From contig NZ_HE578907.1 in the NCBI RefSeq assembly GCF_000321005.1, forward strand, positions 176,808 to 240,807: a stretch of 64,000 nucleotides of DNA, written 5' to 3'. The notes below the pieces were generated by a model. That model ran no database searches. It had not been told where the DNA came from and was given only the letters and a program-made list of their open reading frames with translations. Numbering within the stretch: position 1 is the stretch's first letter; the number at the start of each line of letters is the position of its first letter. Origin of the DNA: Anaerococcus senegalensis JC48 (GTDB lineage: Bacteria > Bacillota > Clostridia > Tissierellales > Peptoniphilaceae). The position numbers and the translations under genes were made by a program. Below are positions 46,404-54,296 of this stretch, one piece after another.

Positions 46404-46709
46404 ATGGCAGATATTAATAAAATTAAAGAAATGGAAGAAATTTTAAATAAACATAGTAAGGAAATAGAAGAATTCAAAAAAGCTTTGGAAAAATTTAAGG
46501 AAAGTCAAAAGGATTACAAAAAACTTTCTGATTATTATTCATCACAAGAATATATGGATGATTATGATGAGTCAGAAAAAGGAAATATCGATCCAAAAAT
46601 TAGTCAAGGAATTTTTTCTGAAGATTTAGTTTATGATTTACTTGGTGATAATTATTATTTGGCAGTTGATATGCTTGACCTTGCTACAGAAATAATCAAA
46701 AATAATTAA
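46404..46709 (+). CDS. DUF4298-family small acidic protein
   Basis: 101 residues, highly charged, with an N-terminal coiled coil (residues 1-45) and a C-terminal segment rich in Asp and Tyr (SSQEYMDDYDESEKG ... DLLGDNYYLAVDML). It matches the DUF4298 layout; the function is unknown. No membrane segment. ATG 46404 follows AAAGGAG. It shares a bidirectional terminator with the convergent ECF gene. Confidence 0.75.
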   Translation: MADINKIKEMEEILNKHSKEIEEFKKALEKFKESQKDYKKLSDYYSSQEYMDDYDESEKGNIDPKISQGIFSEDLVYDLLGDNYYLAVDMLDLATEIIKNN

Positions 46710-46713
46710 ATAG

Positions 46714-46754
46714 AAATCCCTCAGCATTAATTTTTGCTGAGGGATTTTTTTATT
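46714..46754. terminator. Bidirectional terminator
   Basis: Perfect 12-bp arms AAATCCCTCAGC/GCTGAGGGATTT followed by T; A-rich on the other side. It separates convergent genes. Confidence 0.9.
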
Positions 46755-47493
46755 TTCTTCTACTAGATACAGCTTTAACTATTGCTGAAACCAAAACTAT
46801 TGACATTATAGCTTCAGGAAGTCCGTTTGTAATTATTGCTCCAAAAATTGTACTTCTTGCAGCAGCAACTGAAATTCCTAGGGCTTTTACATATTTTTCT
46901 GCATAAAATAAATAGATAAAACCCATTACAAAAAGTGTATTAGTCATAGTTCCAACAAAAGATGATATTGCAACTGATAGATTAGAATTTTTATTTTTGT
47001 AAGTTATATAAAGCATTGAAATTGAAATAATTGTAATAATTATTGATAAAACAATTTGATAAATTTTAGCATCATTTGTGAAATTATAATAAACTAAATA
47101 TATCAAAAATCCTGTTAGAATAGTCCATAAAATTAGTGAGATTGTCCTAATTTTTTCATTATTTTTATCTTTTAATCCTTTAAAAGTAAGTCCTGCAAAA
47201 ATTCCGATTAGAATTCTTGGCAAAACTGAAATTATAGGATTATAAAATACAAATGAGATTGGGCCAGGTCTAAGCATAGCATTTGCTATTGATGAGAGAC
47301 CAAAAATAAATCCAACTAGTCCACCAACTATAGGACCTTCTAAAATTGCTGCAATAATTACTGGTATATGCATGGTTGTAATATTAATTAAACCTAAAGG
47401 AATATATCCCATTGGAGTCAATCCTAAAACAATAGTGATAGCTCCAAGCATTGCAACTGTAACCATTTTACGTGTTTTTTCTTTATTATTCAT
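46750..47493 (-). CDS. ECF transporter substrate-binding (S) component
   Basis: 247 residues, about six membrane helices, ECF S-component family. The stretch ITTMHIPVIIAAILEGP followed by GFIFGLSSIANAMLRPG is typical. S components capture a vitamin or similar ligand and dock on a shared EcfA-A'-T module, which is not encoded in this window. The ligand cannot be assigned and no recognised riboswitch precedes the gene. ATG 47493 follows CAGGAGG. Confidence 0.82.
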   Translation of the reverse strand: MNNKEKTRKMVTVAMLGAITIVLGLTPMGYIPLGLINITTMHIPVIIAAILEGPIVGGLVGFIFGLSSIANAMLRPGPISFVFYNPIISVLPRILIGIFAGLTFKGLKDKNNEKIRTISLILWTILTGFLIYLVYYNFTNDAKIYQIVLSIIITIISISMLYITYKNKNSNLSVAISSFVGTMTNTLFVMGFIYLFYAEKYVKALGISVAAARSTIFGAIITNGLPEAIMSIVLVSAIVKAVSSRRK

Positions 47494-47618
47494 ATTACCT
47501 CCTGATACAACTCCTTATGGATGTCGTTCATTTATACTATTATTATATGGCAAAAAAATTAAATGTCTAAAAAATAACTTAAAAATTTAAACTTAGAAAA
47601 TCACTAAAATTTTGCAAA

Positions 47619-47650
47619 TAAAAAAACGTAGAAAAATCTACGTTAAAAAA
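47619..47650. terminator. Terminator downstream of tRNA-Lys
   Basis: AACGTAG/CTACGTT stem with A-runs on the plus strand, read as T-runs on the minus strand where the tRNA ends. Confidence 0.75.
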
Positions 47651-47726
47651 TGGTGCGCCATCAGGGATTCGAACCCTGGACACCCTGATTAAGAGTCAGG
47701 TGCTCTACCAACTGAGCTAATGGCAC
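47651..47726 (-). tRNA. tRNA-Lys (anticodon CTT)
   Basis: On the minus strand the cloverleaf runs from GTGCCAT through D-loop AGCTCAGTTGGTAGAGC, anticodon stem CCTGA/TCAGG with loop CTCTTAA (anticodon CTT), T-loop GGTTCGAATCC and acceptor ATGGCGC with encoded CCA. One G-T pair is accepted in the acceptor stem. Lys-CTT supplements the usual TTT tRNA. Confidence 0.95.
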
Positions 47727-47783
47727 TAACTTGCTGACTTATTTATAATACCATAATAAAGTAAACTTGTCAACAATTATATT

Positions 47784-48677
47784 TTATTTACTAAATGCCC
47801 AAACATTTGCTATTTGATCTTTAATATCATCATAATACCAATTTAATTTTGAATTTTTAACAGAATTTGGATCATTTATTAATAACTTATCATTTTCATA
47901 AGAATCAATAACCATAATATGACCGCCAGTTGTAAAATATCCATGGTGAACTGAAACAATTAAGGGGCCTTTTCTAAGGGAATTTCTGATTTCTTTTTCA
48001 TCATTCTTAATTTCTTTTGTTTTTATACCGTATTTATCTGATTCGTTTTTAAAAAAGCTCCAAGCAATTCCTTCATGAGTCATGTAGTTTTTTGCATCTT
48101 GAGATATAATTCTTGGATTAATTTTTTTATCTTTCAAAAGTCTTGATAAGACCATGGCCATTGATGTAGGTCCACATCCGGAAATACCGATAGTTTCATT
48201 TTCTATTATTTCATCATAAGCCCATCTATTATCCCATTGAACATAATAGGGAGTTTTTCTACCAAGATTTATACTTTGACCATAAAAGAAATTAAAATTG
48301 GTTTTGTCATTATAAAGATTATATAAAAAATCAACAGTATCAATATCATTTCCAACAAGGACTTTTTCTATGTGACTGAATTTATCAAAATTATCTAATG
48401 TCCATTGTAATTTTTTATTTTTATTAAGATTTTTATTTATGTTAGACTTAAGTTCTTTTTCATTTAAACTTCTTATTTTTGCATGATAATTCTTATTATC
48501 ATTCATGATGGAAATCATATTTTTTTTGGCATCTTGTTCAACATTTATGTATTTATTTGTAATTTCTCCAACATCAGTAAAAGTTTTTGAAAAATCTTCA
48601 TTTTTTATTTCACTATTATCTTTACCACAAGAAGTTAGTGTAAAAATAAAGATAAGTATTAGTATAATTCTTTTCAT
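47784..48677 (-). CDS. C39-like papain-fold cysteine peptidase, lipoprotein
   Basis: 297 residues. The signal peptide IILILIFIFTLTSCGKD carries a lipobox, so the protein is lipid-anchored outside the cell. The C-terminal Peptidase_C39-like domain has the catalytic cysteine in SGCGPTSMAMVLS, the histidine in TGGHIMVIDSY and an Asn/Asp in INDPNS. A helical linker of about 100 residues separates anchor and enzyme. Probably a surface protease or amidase; the substrate is unknown. ATG 48677 follows AAAGGTG. A single-gene unit. Confidence 0.82.
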   Translation of the reverse strand: MKRIILILIFIFTLTSCGKDNSEIKNEDFSKTFTDVGEITNKYINVEQDAKKNMISIMNDNKNYHAKIRSLNEKELKSNINKNLNKNKKLQWTLDNFDKFSHIEKVLVGNDIDTVDFLYNLYNDKTNFNFFYGQSINLGRKTPYYVQWDNRWAYDEIIENETIGISGCGPTSMAMVLSRLLKDKKINPRIISQDAKNYMTHEGIAWSFFKNESDKYGIKTKEIKNDEKEIRNSLRKGPLIVSVHHGYFTTGGHIMVIDSYENDKLLINDPNSVKNSKLNWYYDDIKDQIANVWAFSK

Positions 48678-48820
48678 TTATTTCACCTTTTTCTTATTAA
48701 TTATTATATCAGAAAAATGGAAATCTATTAATTTAATTTTATGAAAAAAGTCTAAAATATAAACATATTAAAATTTTTTATTTAATTATTAAAAATTTTA
48801 ATCTATTATATAATTTATGT

Positions 48821-48826
48821 TATAAT
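48821..48826 (+). promoter_or_regulatory. -10 element of the queT promoter
   Basis: A perfect TATAAT ends eight bases before the preQ1 aptamer, matching transcription starting at the riboswitch's first base. No clear -35 is visible. Confidence 0.55.
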
Positions 48827-48833
48827 ATCAAAA

Positions 48834-48874
48834 GGATGTTTACTTGGTACCCATCCGAAAAAAATCAAGGAGGT
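48834..48874 (+). promoter_or_regulatory. Class I preQ1 riboswitch controlling translation of queT
   Basis: GGATG (48834-48838) pairs with CATCC (48852-48856) around a loop TTTACTTGGTACC. An A-rich linker follows, then CAAGGAGG, whose CAAG can pair with the loop's CTTG to form the H-type pseudoknot. The element closely matches the Thermoanaerobacter preQ1-I aptamer. The ribosome binding site lies within the pseudoknot, so preQ1 binding would hide it. The downstream gene, a queuosine-precursor transporter, confirms the assignment. Confidence 0.88.
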
Positions 48875-48878
48875 ATAT

Positions 48879-49379
48879 ATGTCTGATCAAAGATATAATT
48901 TTAAAGATACGAATTTTTTAGTTAAGTCGGCCGTAGTTGCGGCTTTATACGCAGTAATTACATTGATGCTCCCATCACTAGCCTATGGTCCAATCCAGTT
49001 AAGGTTAAGTGAAATTATGGTTTTATTGGTATTTTATAATAGAAGATTTATACCAGGACTTTTATTGGGATGTTTTTTAGCTAATTTCGCATCAGATATT
49101 GCAGTATTTGATGTAATTTTTGGAACTTTTGCTTCATTTTTGGCATTTTCCTTAATTGTTAGACAAAAAAATTTATTTATAGCATCATTATTTCCGGTAT
49201 TATTTATGTTTATACCAGCTATAGGTACATATTGGCTATTAGATTCATCAACTGCATTTATAATAATGCTAGTTCAATTTATGATTTCAGAATTTATAGT
49301 TGTATCTGTAATTGGCTTTATTATTTTCAAAATTCTTGAAAAAAATACTGGATTTATGAATATAATCAAAAATTTTTAA
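48879..49379 (+). CDS. queT: QueT-type queuosine precursor ECF S component
   Basis: 166 residues with five or six helices. QueT features include AALYAVITLMLPSLAYGPIQLRLSE near the start and FIPGLLLGCFLANFAS. The protein imports a queuosine precursor (preQ1, preQ0 or queuine) with a shared ECF energising module. The preQ1 riboswitch directly upstream ties it to this pathway: plentiful ligand shuts off synthesis. ATG 48879 lies five bases after the riboswitch-embedded ribosome binding site. Confidence 0.93.
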   Translation: MSDQRYNFKDTNFLVKSAVVAALYAVITLMLPSLAYGPIQLRLSEIMVLLVFYNRRFIPGLLLGCFLANFASDIAVFDVIFGTFASFLAFSLIVRQKNLFIASLFPVLFMFIPAIGTYWLLDSSTAFIIMLVQFMISEFIVVSVIGFIIFKILEKNTGFMNIIKNF

Positions 49380-49383
49380 GAAA

Positions 49384-49412
49384 AAAAGAGTGCTTATAAG
49401 CACTCTTTTAAA
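49384..49412. terminator. Bidirectional terminator between queT and asp23
   Basis: A perfect 26-base palindrome centred on TTATAA with A-run and T-run flanks, between convergent genes. Confidence 0.9.
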
Positions 49413-49419
49413 ATTTTAT

Positions 49420-49839
49420 TTATTTTTCTTCTTCATCTTTAGAATTTTTTTCTTCAAATTCTTCTTTTGTTAATACATCAACAATTTCAGCTTTTACAGC
49501 TTGAACTTTGATTCCTGTTAGGTTATTTACTTCTTTTTTGATATTTCTATCTAATGAAGTAAATACTTCTTGAGCTTTTTTACCATATTCAAGAATAATC
49601 TTTGTATTTACTACTGCATTTTTAGCGTCGTCAACATCAATTGAAATTCCTGAAGTATTTTCTCCGTCTGAAAAATTATCAGCTATTGATGAAAATACAT
49701 TTTTTTTCAATTCTAAAACACCATCAGTTTTTACCAAAACTTTTTTTGCGATTTTTGCAATTACATTATCATTAATTTCATATTCACTTACTTCATTAGC
49801 ATATTGAGCTTCAACATCTTTGTTTTCAATTTTATCCAT
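49420..49839 (-). CDS. Asp23/Gls24-family envelope stress protein
   Basis: 139 residues. The Asp23 domain is seen in EYEINDNVIAKIAKKVLVKTDGV and VDDAKNAVVNTKIILEYGKKAQEV. The N- and C-termini are acidic and disordered-like. Family members are abundant cytoplasmic proteins attached at the membrane or involved in envelope and alkaline stress; there is no enzymatic activity. ATG 49839 follows AAAGGAG. It lies next to the csoR-copA unit but is separated by 75 bases and probably transcribed independently. Confidence 0.85.
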   Translation of the reverse strand: MDKIENKDVEAQYANEVSEYEINDNVIAKIAKKVLVKTDGVLELKKNVFSSIADNFSDGENTSGISIDVDDAKNAVVNTKIILEYGKKAQEVFTSLDRNIKKEVNNLTGIKVQAVKAEIVDVLTKEEFEEKNSKDEEEK

Positions 49840-49914
49840 AATTTTCTCCTTTAAATTTTATTTTCATCATTGACTTTATATTATTACCCCAAATAATTTT
49901 ATACAAACATATAT

Positions 49915-50187
49915 TTATTTAGATAATTTTTTTATTATTTGTTCAATTTCTTCAATTTTTTCTATTCCATCATCTTTATTTCCATTTTCAACTGCATGAT
50001 ATACACAATGTTCTAGGTGGGAAGAGAGGACGTCTGTGTTCACATTTTTTAAAATAGAAATTGAAGCCATTAGCTGATTTGATATATCTATGCAATATCT
50101 ATCATCTTCAACCATTTTTATTAAACCATCAATTTGACCTCTGACAGTTTTTAGTTTTCTTAAAGTTTTATCCTTATCAGCCTTCAT
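49915..50187 (-). CDS. csoR: Copper-sensing repressor CsoR
   Basis: 90 residues, all-helical DUF156/CsoR family. KTVRGQIDGLIKMVEDDRYCIDIS contains the first copper-ligand cysteine; SSHLEHCV gives the His and second Cys of the C-H-C Cu(I) site. Apo-CsoR binds a GC-rich palindrome and releases it on Cu(I) binding. The matching palindrome lies at the copA promoter. Its ATG overlaps the copA/copZ stop by one base (TAATG), so repressor and pump are one operon with feedback control. Confidence 0.92.
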   Translation of the reverse strand: MKADKDKTLRKLKTVRGQIDGLIKMVEDDRYCIDISNQLMASISILKNVNTDVLSSHLEHCVYHAVENGNKDDGIEKIEEIEQIIKKLSK

Positions 50188-50414
50188 TATTTATACTCAA
50201 TAGCTACAAATTCATATCCAGCATCATTTATTTTTTCTTCTATTTCTTTTTCATCAATAGATCCAAAATATTCAACATTTGCGAGCTTTTCATCTAAATT
50301 TACTTCAGCATTTTCAATTCCTGCAATTGATTTTAGTGTTTCTTCTACGCGATTTTTGCAGTGATTGCAGCTCATATTGTTAACTTTTACTATCATTTTG
50401 TTTAATTCTTTCAT
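50187..50414 (-). CDS. copZ: Internal CopZ-like copper chaperone reading within copA
   Basis: ATG at 50414-50412 lies in the copA frame, preceded by GGAG with seven bases spacing. The resulting 75-residue protein has the ferredoxin-like heavy-metal fold with NMSCNHCKNRVEETLKSIAGI and ends GYEFVAIEYK. It is the usual size for CopZ, which hands Cu(I) to CopA and CsoR. Independent initiation here is inferred from the well-placed ribosome binding site. Confidence 0.6.
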   Translation of the reverse strand: MKELNKMIVKVNNMSCNHCKNRVEETLKSIAGIENAEVNLDEKLANVEYFGSIDEKEIEEKINDAGYEFVAIEYK

Positions 50415-52727
50415 TTTATTCTCCTTTTTTATTTTTTTCTTGTCATTTTCTATAATTTCTTTTATTTTTTTATCATTTTCAAAGTTTGCTTTAAAATTTC
50501 TAAGTCTTAGTGAATTTAGACAAACGAAGACTGATGATAAACTCATTGCAAAGGCTCCAAACATTGGTGAAAGTTTTATTCCAAAAATTGGATATAGGAG
50601 GCCTGCAGCAAGAGGAATTCCTATTACATTATAGAAAAATGCCCAAAATAAATTTTCTTTTATTGTTTTTATGGTCGCTTTTGAAAGTTTTATAGCTGAA
50701 ACAATATCCAAGATATTATTTTTAATTAAAATTACATCTGCAGATTCAATTGCAACATCTGTTCCATTTCCAATCGCCATTGCCACATCACTTCTTGCAA
50801 GTGCTGGTGCATCATTTATTCCATCACCGACCATCAATACTTTCTTACCCTCATTTTTAAGTTTTTTAACTTCTTTTTCCTTATCTTCAGGTAAAACTTC
50901 TGCATATTTATAGTCAATATTTAGGGATTTTCTAATGGCTTCAGCAGTTTTTTCGTTATCTCCAGTAATCATTCTTATTTCATAGCCCATTTTTTTCATC
51001 TCATCAATAGCAATTTTTGATAAAGATTTTGGACGATCTTGCACTGCAATTATTCCGATAACTTCTTTTTCGTTTGCAAAATACATGGAAGTTTTTCCTT
51101 CATTTGAAAGTTTATCTGATTTTTCTTGGTAAGAATTTAAATTTATATTTTTTTCTTTCATCAAAGAAATATTTCCACCATAATATATTTCATTATTATA
51201 TTTTGCTTTTATTCCTTTACCACTGATTGATTCAAAATCTGAAACTTCAACATTTTGTATATTTTTTTCTTTTGCAAATTCATTTATAGCATTTGAAAGG
51301 GGATGCTCACTTTTAATTTCCATAGAACTTGCAAGTTTTATAAATTCATTTTCATCTAAATCTGTAAGAATATCAGTAACTTGTGGTTTTCCTTCAGTTA
51401 TTGTTCCAGTTTTATCAAGTAAAATTGTATCTACCTTGTGTAGGTTTTCTAAGCTCTCTGCATTTTTAAATAATAAACCATATTCTGCACTTTTTCCTGT
51501 TGCAACCATAATTGCCATAGGAGTTGCAAGTCCCAAGGCGCATGGACAAGAGATTACAAGAACAGAAATTGCTAAATTTAAAGAAAATTCAAATCCATAT
51601 CCCAAAAACATCCAAGTTATAAAAGTAATTAAAGAAATAAGCATTACAACCGGAACAAAAACTGCAGATATTTTATCGGCAAGTTTTGCGATTGGGGCCT
51701 TACTTTCATTTGCCTCATTAACAAGTTCAATTATTTTTGAAAGTGTTGTATCTTCTCCAACTTTTAAAGCTTCAAAAACAAATGAACCTTGTTTATTAAT
51801 AGTTGCAGATATAACTTCATCTCCAACATTTTTATTTACCGGAATAGATTCACCTGTAATTGCAGATTCATCAACAAGGGAAGAACCTTCTTTAATAATT
51901 CCATCAACCGCAATAGATTCGCCTGGTCTTACTAAAATTAGATCTCCCTTTTTTAAATCTTCTACAGGAATTTCTTTCTCATTACCATCGACTAAAATTC
52001 TTGCTTTTTTTGGAGCTAAATCCATCAAAGCTTCCAATGATTTTTTTGTTTGTCCCTTAGATCTTTTTTCGAAATATTTTCCAAGAGTAATCAAAGTTAA
52101 AATCATAGCAGCTGATTCAAAGTATAAATTTGTCCTATACATTTCTACAATTTCTAATTTACCAAAACCAAGACCATAGGCCATTCTAAAAATTGCAAAA
52201 ATTCCATAAATTAAAGCTGCAAAAGAACCTAGACCAACAAGAGTATCCATATTAGGAGCTTTGTTAATTAGTCCTTTAAATCCAGAAATATAAAAAATTC
52301 TATTTACAAATATTATTGGTAGGGTTAATAAAAATTGTAAAAAAGCAAAATTTACGCTTCCAGAATTACCATGTAAAAAATGAGGAAGTGGAAGATTAAT
52401 CAAATGTCCCATAGAAAGATACATCAATGGGATCAAAAATAAAAAAGAAATGATTAATCTGTTTTTTACATTTTTTTCTTCATTGCTAACCTCTGAGTTT
52501 TTACTTTTAGATTTTTTTTCACTAATAGGACTTGCACCATAACCAATTTTTTCAACTGCATTTATAATGTCATCATTTGAAATTTTATTTTCATCATAGG
52601 AAACATTCATAGTTTCACTAACAAGATTTACATTTACATTTTCGACACCAAGCTTTTCTACAGCTTTTTGAACATTAGCCTGACAAGAAGCACAAGTCAT
52701 ACCAGTAACGTTAAAACGTTCTTTCAT
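50187..52727 (-). CDS. copA: Copper-exporting P-type ATPase CopA fused to a C-terminal CopZ chaperone domain
   Basis: 846 residues in the uninterrupted frame. The N-terminal metal-binding domain has GMTCASC (Cys 12 and 15). The ATPase follows with the intramembrane CPC motif in ISCPCALGLATP, phosphorylation site DKTGT and GDGINDAPA, making a Cu(I) P1B-1 pump. A Lys-rich linker then leads to a second heavy-metal domain (772-846) with NMSCNHC. That tail equals a free-standing 75-residue CopZ chaperone. The junction contains a slippery heptamer, a -1 frame stop and an internal start with ribosome binding site (separate entry). Whether the cell makes the fusion, separate proteins or both is open. 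CsoR-regulated. Confidence 0.92.
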   Translation of the reverse strand: MKERFNVTGMTCASCQANVQKAVEKLGVENVNVNLVSETMNVSYDENKISNDDIINAVEKIGYGASPISEKKSKSKNSEVSNEEKNVKNRLIISFLFLIPLMYLSMGHLINLPLPHFLHGNSGSVNFAFLQFLLTLPIIFVNRIFYISGFKGLINKAPNMDTLVGLGSFAALIYGIFAIFRMAYGLGFGKLEIVEMYRTNLYFESAAMILTLITLGKYFEKRSKGQTKKSLEALMDLAPKKARILVDGNEKEIPVEDLKKGDLILVRPGESIAVDGIIKEGSSLVDESAITGESIPVNKNVGDEVISATINKQGSFVFEALKVGEDTTLSKIIELVNEANESKAPIAKLADKISAVFVPVVMLISLITFITWMFLGYGFEFSLNLAISVLVISCPCALGLATPMAIMVATGKSAEYGLLFKNAESLENLHKVDTILLDKTGTITEGKPQVTDILTDLDENEFIKLASSMEIKSEHPLSNAINEFAKEKNIQNVEVSDFESISGKGIKAKYNNEIYYGGNISLMKEKNINLNSYQEKSDKLSNEGKTSMYFANEKEVIGIIAVQDRPKSLSKIAIDEMKKMGYEIRMITGDNEKTAEAIRKSLNIDYKYAEVLPEDKEKEVKKLKNEGKKVLMVGDGINDAPALARSDVAMAIGNGTDVAIESADVILIKNNILDIVSAIKLSKATIKTIKENLFWAFFYNVIGIPLAAGLLYPIFGIKLSPMFGAFAMSLSSVFVCLNSLRLRNFKANFENDKKIKEIIENDKKKIKKENKMKELNKMIVKVNNMSCNHCKNRVEETLKSIAGIENAEVNLDEKLANVEYFGSIDEKEIEEKINDAGYEFVAIEYK
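50412..50432 (-). other. Candidate programmed -1 frameshift site at the copA/copZ junction
   Basis: On the minus strand the codons read ATA AAA AAG GAG AAT AAA ATG. The heptamer A_AAA_AAG is the classic bacterial -1 slippery site (as in dnaX). After a -1 slip the next codons are GGA GAA TAA, stopping CopA just before the CopZ ATG. An indel in the neighbouring A-runs or a sequencing error would give the same picture. Confidence 0.5.
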
Positions 52728-52740
52728 TTAACCTCCTTAC

Positions 52741-52762
52741 TAACACCCTATGGGGGTGTATA
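52741..52762 (-). promoter_or_regulatory. CsoR operator upstream of copA
   Basis: ACACCC and GGGTGT arms surround TATGG, resembling the GTATACCCnnnnGGGTATAC-type CsoR sites. It lies 14 bases upstream of the copA start, over the promoter region. Confidence 0.7.
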
Positions 52763-52838
52763 CATTTATTATATCATAAAAATTTTTTTTGTAAAGAAAA
52801 TTAAAAATTTCGGGTAAAAATTAATTAAGGAGATAAAA

Positions 52839-53105
52839 ATGAAAAGATATAATATGATTTTTAAGGGAAGAGTCCAAGGAGTTGGATTTAGATATAAATC
52901 TTATATGATAGCAAATGAAATGGGTCTAACAGGAGATGTTTGTAATTTGTATGATGGAGATGTTGAATTAAATATCCAAGGAGATCAAGAAGAAATTGAT
53001 ATATTTTTAGATAAATTATCACATGATAGATTTATTAGAATAGATGATATAATAATTAAAGAAACTGATATAAAAATTGATGAAGAAAAATTTGAATTAT
53101 CATAA
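52839..53105 (+). CDS. acyP: Acylphosphatase
   Basis: 88 residues. The signature FKGRVQGVGFRYKSY contains the catalytic arginine, and GDVCNLYDGDVELNIQG contains the catalytic asparagine. It hydrolyses acyl phosphates such as acetyl or carbamoyl phosphate. ATG 52839 follows AAGGAG. It is divergent from copA and shares a terminator with the convergent YvlD-like gene. Confidence 0.93.
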   Translation: MKRYNMIFKGRVQGVGFRYKSYMIANEMGLTGDVCNLYDGDVELNIQGDQEEIDIFLDKLSHDRFIRIDDIIIKETDIKIDEEKFELS

Positions 53106-53106
53106 A

Positions 53107-53147
53107 AAAAGACTCTTGTAAAAATACAAGGGTCTTATTTTTTGTCG
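53107..53147. terminator. Bidirectional terminator between acyP and yvlD-like gene
   Basis: AAGACTCTTGTA pairs with TACAAGGGTCTT (one wobble) with A- and T-runs outside. It overlaps the stop of the minus-strand gene. Confidence 0.85.
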
Positions 53148-53476
53148 AAGAAATTACTTATTGCTGGATTTATTATCGCAAGAATAATTGATGCAATTAA
53201 AGCAGTTCCAAATGAATTAATACTTGCACCACTTGCTAGATTAAAAGTAATTTCTAAAACTATTGCGTTCACAATAAATGAAAATAAACCAAAAGTTATA
53301 ATTGTTAATGGAAGAGACAATAATTTTAAAATAGGTTTTATTATAGCGTTAACCAACATTAATAATAAAGCTGTAATTATTATATCCTTATTTTGTGAGA
53401 AAGTTATTCCTTCAAATAAGATGTCAAGAATATAAAGACTTAATGCATCTGCTATCCATTGTACTAAAAATGTCAT
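53135..53476 (-). CDS. YvlD/phage holin 4-superfamily membrane protein
   Basis: 113 residues, four helices, with the family pattern LLMLVNAIIKPILKLLSLPLT and ITFGLFSFIVNAIVL. Despite the Pfam name, chromosomal members such as YvlD are not holins; they are linked to envelope stress. ATG at 53476 follows GAGGTGA; upstream codons are not needed. Standing between acyP and the fructose operon, it has its own promoter. Confidence 0.8.
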   Translation of the reverse strand: MTFLVQWIADALSLYILDILFEGITFSQNKDIIITALLLMLVNAIIKPILKLLSLPLTIITFGLFSFIVNAIVLEITFNLASGASINSFGTALIASIILAIINPAISNFFDKK

Positions 53477-53546
53477 GATTTCACCTCGATTCAAATATAT
53501 ATATATATATAAGAAATTGTACAGGAATTTGTAAAAAAATCAATTT

Positions 53547-53598
53547 ATGAAAGAAAATGAATGAAAATGATTGACTATGAATGAAATTGTATTATAAT
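53547..53598 (+). promoter_or_regulatory. Fructose operon promoter with repeated FruR-type boxes; leaderless transcript
   Basis: TTGACT (53571-53576), a 16-bp spacer and TATAAT (53593-53598) form a strong promoter. The -10 ends eight bases before the fruR ATG, so transcription begins at or within two bases of the start codon. Direct repeats of GAATGAAA-like sequence at 53548-53588 overlap the -35 and spacer and resemble FruR/DeoR-family operators. Confidence 0.75.
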
Positions 53599-53606
53599 AT
53601 TATCAA

Positions 53607-54296
53607 ATGATATTTGAAAAAAGAATTGAAATAATTTTAAATATTTTAAAAAAACAAAGGCAAGTTTCTAATAAGATTTTAAAATCGAATCTTAATATAA
53701 GCGAGTCCACTTTGCGAAGAGATTTAGACTATCTCGAAAAAAGAGGTGACATAAAAAGAGTACATGGTGGAGCGATTCTCGCAAATATTGAATTTGAAGA
53801 AAAATCTTATGATAATAATGTTGTTTCAAATATTGAAAGTAAAATAAAAATTGCCAAAAAAGCCTCAAAGGAAATTTTTGATAGTAAATATATATATTTG
53901 GATGCAGGAACTACTGTAAATCAAATTATAGATTACTTAGCAAAAGACTCTATTGTGATTACAAATGGAATTATGCACTTGGAAAAACTCGCAAAAAATA
54001 ATATTAAAACAATTTTTCTAGGTGGAAATATAAAAATTAGAACAAATGTAGTTGTTGGTGAGCAGACTTTAAAAAATTTATTAAAGTATAATTTTGACTT
54101 ATGCTTTATTGGAGCAAATGGATATTGTGATGGAGAATTTACAACTCATGATCCTGATGAAGCTATAATCAAAAATACTGCTATTAAAAGATCAAAAAGA
54201 TCAATAATTTTGATGGATAAGTCAAAATTTGGCAAAGTTTATTTTTCAAAAATATGTAAAAGAGAAGACGTTGATTTGATTACGGAGGATTTATGA
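53607..54296 (+). CDS. fruR: DeoR-family repressor of the fructose operon
   Basis: 229 residues. The N-terminal helix-turn-helix RQVSNKILKSNLNISESTLRRDL is DeoR type. The sugar-phosphate sensing domain has YLDAGTTVNQIIDYL and FIGANGY. Such repressors release DNA on binding fructose 1-phosphate. The protein begins exactly as family members do (MIFEKRIEIILNIL), so ATG 53607 is right even though there is no ribosome binding site: the mRNA is leaderless. It overlaps fruK by 4 bases (ATGA). Confidence 0.9.
   Translation: MIFEKRIEIILNILKKQRQVSNKILKSNLNISESTLRRDLDYLEKRGDIKRVHGGAILANIEFEEKSYDNNVVSNIESKIKIAKKASKEIFDSKYIYLDAGTTVNQIIDYLAKDSIVITNGIMHLEKLAKNNIKTIFLGGNIKIRTNVVVGEQTLKNLLKYNFDLCFIGANGYCDGEFTTHDPDEAIIKNTAIKRSKRSIILMDKSKFGKVYFSKICKREDVDLITEDL

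Noticed and set aside
47494..47590. A riboswitch in front of the ECF S-component gene
   Set aside because: The short leader has a weak possible hairpin near the ribosome binding site but matches no riboswitch pattern I can recognise.
53135..53476. Phage lysis holin
   Set aside because: The family name mentions holin, but the gene sits among backbone genes with no phage neighbours and matches YvlD-type envelope proteins.
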